From an uncultured Bacteroidia bacterium (GTDB lineage Bacteria > Bacteroidota > Bacteroidia > Bacteroidales > UBA932): a DNA stretch of 48,874 nucleotides. The translations under genes and the position numbers were made by a program. The DNA lies in contig CADCJX010000027.1 in assembly GCA_902801885.1 (NCBI GenBank), positions 1 through 48,874 of the forward strand. Direction: 5' to 3'. Under the pieces are notes generated by a model, which saw nothing but the letters and a program-made list of their open reading frames with translations, ran no database searches and was not told where the DNA came from. Shown here piece after piece: positions 46,056-48,874 of this stretch; position 1 is the stretch's first letter, and each line of letters begins with the position of its first letter.

Positions 46056-46370
46056 CTAGAGCAACAGGTAGAATTTACAGAGGTAGATCAAGACCACGGC
46101 AAGCAGGATCAGTCCCACTATACCGATGATCTTCTGGGCAGCGGTGGCGCCATCATCCCTCTTTGCGTAGTTGCCGTCACGCCAGGCACCGCGGATGTAG
46201 GCACCAGCCTTGTATTCACCGGTCTCCTTCTCCTTTTCTTTCTCGGCATCTAGCCTGCCGTCGACCCTTCCGAACACCTGGCGGCGTTCTTCTTCATCCT
46301 TGTCGTAGTATATCGGCCTGTAGTTGAACTTCCTGTGTTCCTGCTGGCCTGGAAATGTAAAAAAGCCCAT
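46056..46370 (-). CDS. Small tail-anchored membrane protein upstream of mutL
   Basis: A 104-residue protein with a charged, Lys/Glu/Arg-rich N-terminal part (about 1-75) and a single C-terminal transmembrane helix (IIGIVGLILLAVVLIYLCKFYLLL), hence a tail-anchored topology facing the cytoplasm. I do not recognise the family. It is directly upstream of mutL with a one-base gap, which indicates co-translation. A link with mismatch repair is only positional. Confidence 0.75.
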   Translation of the reverse strand: MGFFTFPGQQEHRKFNYRPIYYDKDEEERRQVFGRVDGRLDAEKEKEKETGEYKAGAYIRGAWRDGNYAKRDDGATAAQKIIGIVGLILLAVVLIYLCKFYLLL

Positions 46371-46447
46371 GGCAAGTCCTGTTTACGTGAAATACAAATA
46401 TAAATAAAATTGTTAAATTAGTGGCTCAACAAAGAATCAGCATCAAG

Positions 46448-48667
46448 ATGAAGCATCATGGATTATTGGCGGTCGCTGCAATTGCGGCAATAATAGCCGG
46501 CGGATGTTCTTCCGGCAGCCGTGTCGAGGATCTTACGGACTATGTCAATGTCAAGATAGGGTCGGGAGGGCACGGCCATGTGTTCGTTGGAGCGAGCGTA
46601 CCGTTCGGAGCTGTCCAGTTGGGGCCGACCAGCATCCCGCAGTCGTGGGACTGGTGTTCAGGCTACCATGACAGCGATTCCACTGTCATCGGCTTTTCAC
46701 ACACCCATCTTAGCGGGACCGGAATAGGTGACTTGTTCGACATCACCTTGATGCCTGTAACGGGGCAGGTCAGCTATGCCCGTGGAAAGGAGGATGATCC
46801 TCAGTCGGGACTGTGGTCCTATGCTGACCGGACGAAGGAAGTCGCACGCCCAGGCTATTACAGTGTCCCTTTGGAGCGCTACGGGATACTTGCCGAGATG
46901 ACTGCGACCAACCGTGTCGGTTTCAGCCGCTACACGTTCCCGGCCTCAGATGATGCAGCCATAGTTTTCGATCTTGAGAACGGAGGATGCTGGGATTCTG
47001 CCTATGACACCGGAATCGAAGTAGTCGACAGCTGCACCTTGAAAGGGTTCCGTTTCTCTTCAGGCTGGGCCAGGAACCAGAAGCTGTTCTTCTATGCCCA
47101 GTTCAGCAAACCTTTCTCATCCTTCAGTCTTACGACCGTAAGAGAGAGGGAAATCGACGGCAAGAAATACCCCGCCAGTTATGGCAGGGCAGGATTCGGG
47201 ACTGCTGAGGGTGAACAAATCATGGTCAAGGTTGCCATCTCTCCTGTAAGCGAGGAGAATGCAAGGCTGAATCTTGAGACCGAGGCCCCCGGTTGGGATT
47301 TCGAATCAGCAGTGGCGGATGCTTCCAATGCGTGGAACGAAGAACTCTCAAGGGTAAAGGTAAGCGGCCCGGATTCCGAATCCAAGACAATATTCTATTC
47401 TGCTCTTTACCACACGATGATAGTCCCTTCAACCTTCTGCGATGTCAACGGGGAGTACCGCGGGTCTGATGGGGAAATCCATCTTGACGGAGGCTTCGTC
47501 AATTACACTACCTTCTCGCTCTGGGACACTTATCGCGCCCAGATGCCCCTTATGACTATCCTTCATCCTGACAGGGAGGATGACATGGTCAACGCAATGC
47601 TTCACATCTACAAGGAGCAGGGTCGCCTGCCGGTCTGGCACCTTATGGCCAACGAGACGGACTGCATGGTCGGAAATCCTGGGATAATCGCCGTGGCGGA
47701 TGCCCTTGTGAAGGGCTTCAACGGCTTTGACAAGGATCTGGCGTGGGAGGCCCTGAAGAACACTGCAATGTGCGATGACCGTGGGCTGGCACTCAGGCAG
47801 GAATATGGTTTCATACCCTCCGACCTTTACAACCAGTCGGTTGCCTCCGACATGGAATATGCCATTGCCGATGCTGCCGTGGCAGCTGCGGCTGAATATC
47901 TTGGCGACAAGGAAGAGGCGGAATTCTACAATGAGCGCAGCCATTCGTACCGTAACTATATGGACAAAGAGACTCTCTTTGCCCGTGGCAGGCTGTCCGA
48001 CGGCAGCTGGAGGACACCGTTCAATCCTTTCCAGGCTGATCACACGGTCAATGACTACTGTGAAGGAAACGCTTGGCAGTACACCTGGCTTGCACCCCAT
48101 GACTACGAAGGACTCGTTGATTTCTATGGTTCGAAAGACGTTTTCATAGAGAGGTTGGATTCTCTCTTTGTCGCCGATTCCAAACTAGAGGGAGAGAATG
48201 TTTCCAGCGACATTACCGGCCTGATAGGTCAATATGTCCATGGCAACGAACCCAGCCATCATATAATATATTTCTACACCATGGCGGGGCAGCCTTGGAA
48301 GGCGGCTGACCTTGTCCGCAGGGTCTACAAGGAGTTCTACCAGAACAATCCGGAAGGCCTCGCCGGCAATGAGGATGCAGGTCAGATGAGTGCCTGGTAC
48401 GTCCTCTCCGCCCTTGGCTTCTATGAGGTTGAACCGGCCTCGACCCGTTTCTGGTTCGGTGCCCCGGTATTCGCTGAGGTGGATGTCACCGTGCCGGAAG
48501 GTGTACTCAAGATCAAGGCTGAGGGCCTGAGTGACGTCAATAAATACATTCAGGAAGTAACTCTTGACGGGGAGAGTCTCGAAAGGGGTTACATAGAATA
48601 CTCTGAAATCATGGCCGGAGGTGAGCTGGTCTTCAAGATGGGACCCGAGCCTACGGTTTGGTATTGA
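46448..48667 (+). CDS. GH92 alpha-mannosidase lipoprotein
   Basis: About 739 residues from ATG at 46448, where a lipoprotein signal starts (ends IIAGGC); a GTG at 46421 is in frame but would put charged residues before the signal. GH92 enzymes are calcium-dependent, inverting exo-alpha-mannosidases acting on N-glycans or yeast mannan. The N-terminal beta-sandwich has NVKIGSGGHGHVFVGASVPFGAVQLGP and GFSHTHLSGTG. The (alpha/alpha)6 part has YTTFSLWDTYRAQMPL, LMANETDCMVGNP, GNEPSHHIIYFYT and NEDAGQMSAWYVLSALGFYEV, which carry the metal and catalytic acidic residues. Linkage specificity (1,2, 1,3 or 1,4) cannot be read by eye. Confidence 0.95.
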   Translation: MKHHGLLAVAAIAAIIAGGCSSGSRVEDLTDYVNVKIGSGGHGHVFVGASVPFGAVQLGPTSIPQSWDWCSGYHDSDSTVIGFSHTHLSGTGIGDLFDITLMPVTGQVSYARGKEDDPQSGLWSYADRTKEVARPGYYSVPLERYGILAEMTATNRVGFSRYTFPASDDAAIVFDLENGGCWDSAYDTGIEVVDSCTLKGFRFSSGWARNQKLFFYAQFSKPFSSFSLTTVREREIDGKKYPASYGRAGFGTAEGEQIMVKVAISPVSEENARLNLETEAPGWDFESAVADASNAWNEELSRVKVSGPDSESKTIFYSALYHTMIVPSTFCDVNGEYRGSDGEIHLDGGFVNYTTFSLWDTYRAQMPLMTILHPDREDDMVNAMLHIYKEQGRLPVWHLMANETDCMVGNPGIIAVADALVKGFNGFDKDLAWEALKNTAMCDDRGLALRQEYGFIPSDLYNQSVASDMEYAIADAAVAAAAEYLGDKEEAEFYNERSHSYRNYMDKETLFARGRLSDGSWRTPFNPFQADHTVNDYCEGNAWQYTWLAPHDYEGLVDFYGSKDVFIERLDSLFVADSKLEGENVSSDITGLIGQYVHGNEPSHHIIYFYTMAGQPWKAADLVRRVYKEFYQNNPEGLAGNEDAGQMSAWYVLSALGFYEVEPASTRFWFGAPVFAEVDVTVPEGVLKIKAEGLSDVNKYIQEVTLDGESLERGYIEYSEIMAGGELVFKMGPEPTVWY

Positions 48668-48696
48668 GAAAAAATGTTGAAAAAATCCACAAAAAA

Positions 48697-48727
48697 TTTG
48701 TGGAGAAAGAAAAAGTTGTTACCTTTG
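48697..48727 (+). promoter_or_regulatory. Strong promoter, probably of an rRNA operon
   Basis: TTTG at 48697-48700, 19 bases, then TACCTTTG at 48720-48727: a full consensus, identical in its -7 box to the rplM promoter. A perfect 8-bp stem (48686-48693 with 48697-48704) overlaps the -33 element and may serve as the GH92 terminator or as an operator. Confidence 0.75.
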
Positions 48728-48874
48728 CAGCCCGCTTCGAAATGAAGCGCAGTTCATTGACAATATTGAAAGATTAGTACAAGCAAGTACCGAGAAATTG
48801 TAACGAGAATTCGAGAGCGTTGATTTCTTTTTTTAGGAAACCTGTCGGGATTGGACTTAGAGTAATAAAGTGTA
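48728..48874 (+). ncRNA. Probable rRNA operon leader (window ends before 16S)
   Basis: No protein frame follows the promoter. A small hairpin (CGCTTC/GAAGCG, 48733-48749) is followed by GTTCATTGACAATATTG (48752-48768), which resembles the boxA-type antitermination sequence found ahead of Bacteroidota rRNA genes. The leader continues to the edge. The 16S 5' end is not reached, so the identity of the downstream genes is inferred. Confidence 0.5.

Overview
The window comes from a member of the Bacteroidales (phylum Bacteroidota). Support for this includes two SusC/SusD receptor pairs, a FeoA-FeoB fusion, a DAHP synthase-chorismate mutase fusion, many SPII lipoproteins, no consistent Shine-Dalgarno sequences, and several promoters of the Bacteroidota type (TTTG near -33, TAnnTTTG near -7). 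I do not assign a genus. Glycoside hydrolases of families GH97, GH20 and GH92 suggest a glycan-feeding gut or rumen commensal.

Layout: 1-3100 holds a truncated gene, a small membrane protein plus ABC ATPase, and two lipoproteins, one of them an endonuclease/exonuclease/phosphatase protein. 3287-8960 (minus) is a three-gene exported sugar-processing operon: an esterase-isomerase fusion, a Tat-exported Gfo/Idh/MocA oxidoreductase, and a SusB-like GH97. 9045-10514 is a PA14-metallophosphoesterase lipoprotein. 10566-11859 is pyrH-frr. 11936-15938 is an aromatic amino acid block: prephenate dehydratase, aminotransferase, prephenate dehydrogenase, DAHP synthase-chorismate mutase.

16091-26715 is the centrepiece. 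Two divergent susC-susD operons flank a tyrosine recombinase gene. The start regions of the two susC genes form a perfect 89-bp inverted repeat (20536-20624 and 21925-22013) that covers the leader and the first 18 codons. The 1.3 kb between the copies carries the recombinase and the only stretch long enough for a dedicated susC promoter. This is the architecture of an invertible promoter switch that selects one of two outer-membrane glycan receptors. In the orientation given, the promoter side faces the rightward susC, which carries a frameshift near 24221-24230.

26861-33496 is housekeeping: lpxK, dusB, pfkA, and rplM-rpsI-rpsB-tsf. A strongly strand-asymmetric tract lies between dusB and lpxK. 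33690-38989 (minus) holds a cyclophilin lipoprotein, GH20, a two-part ChrA-type transporter, and an unusual Rid/chorismatase-like-CutC fusion. 39096-42465 is feoAB, a RIC/hemerythrin-type protein and a LuxR-type regulator, probably one iron/nitrosative-stress operon. 42460-46370 (minus) is a membrane endonuclease/exonuclease/phosphatase protein, a rhomboid protease, mutL and a small tail-anchored protein. 46448-48667 is a GH92 lipoprotein. The window ends in what looks like an rRNA operon promoter and leader with a boxA-like sequence.
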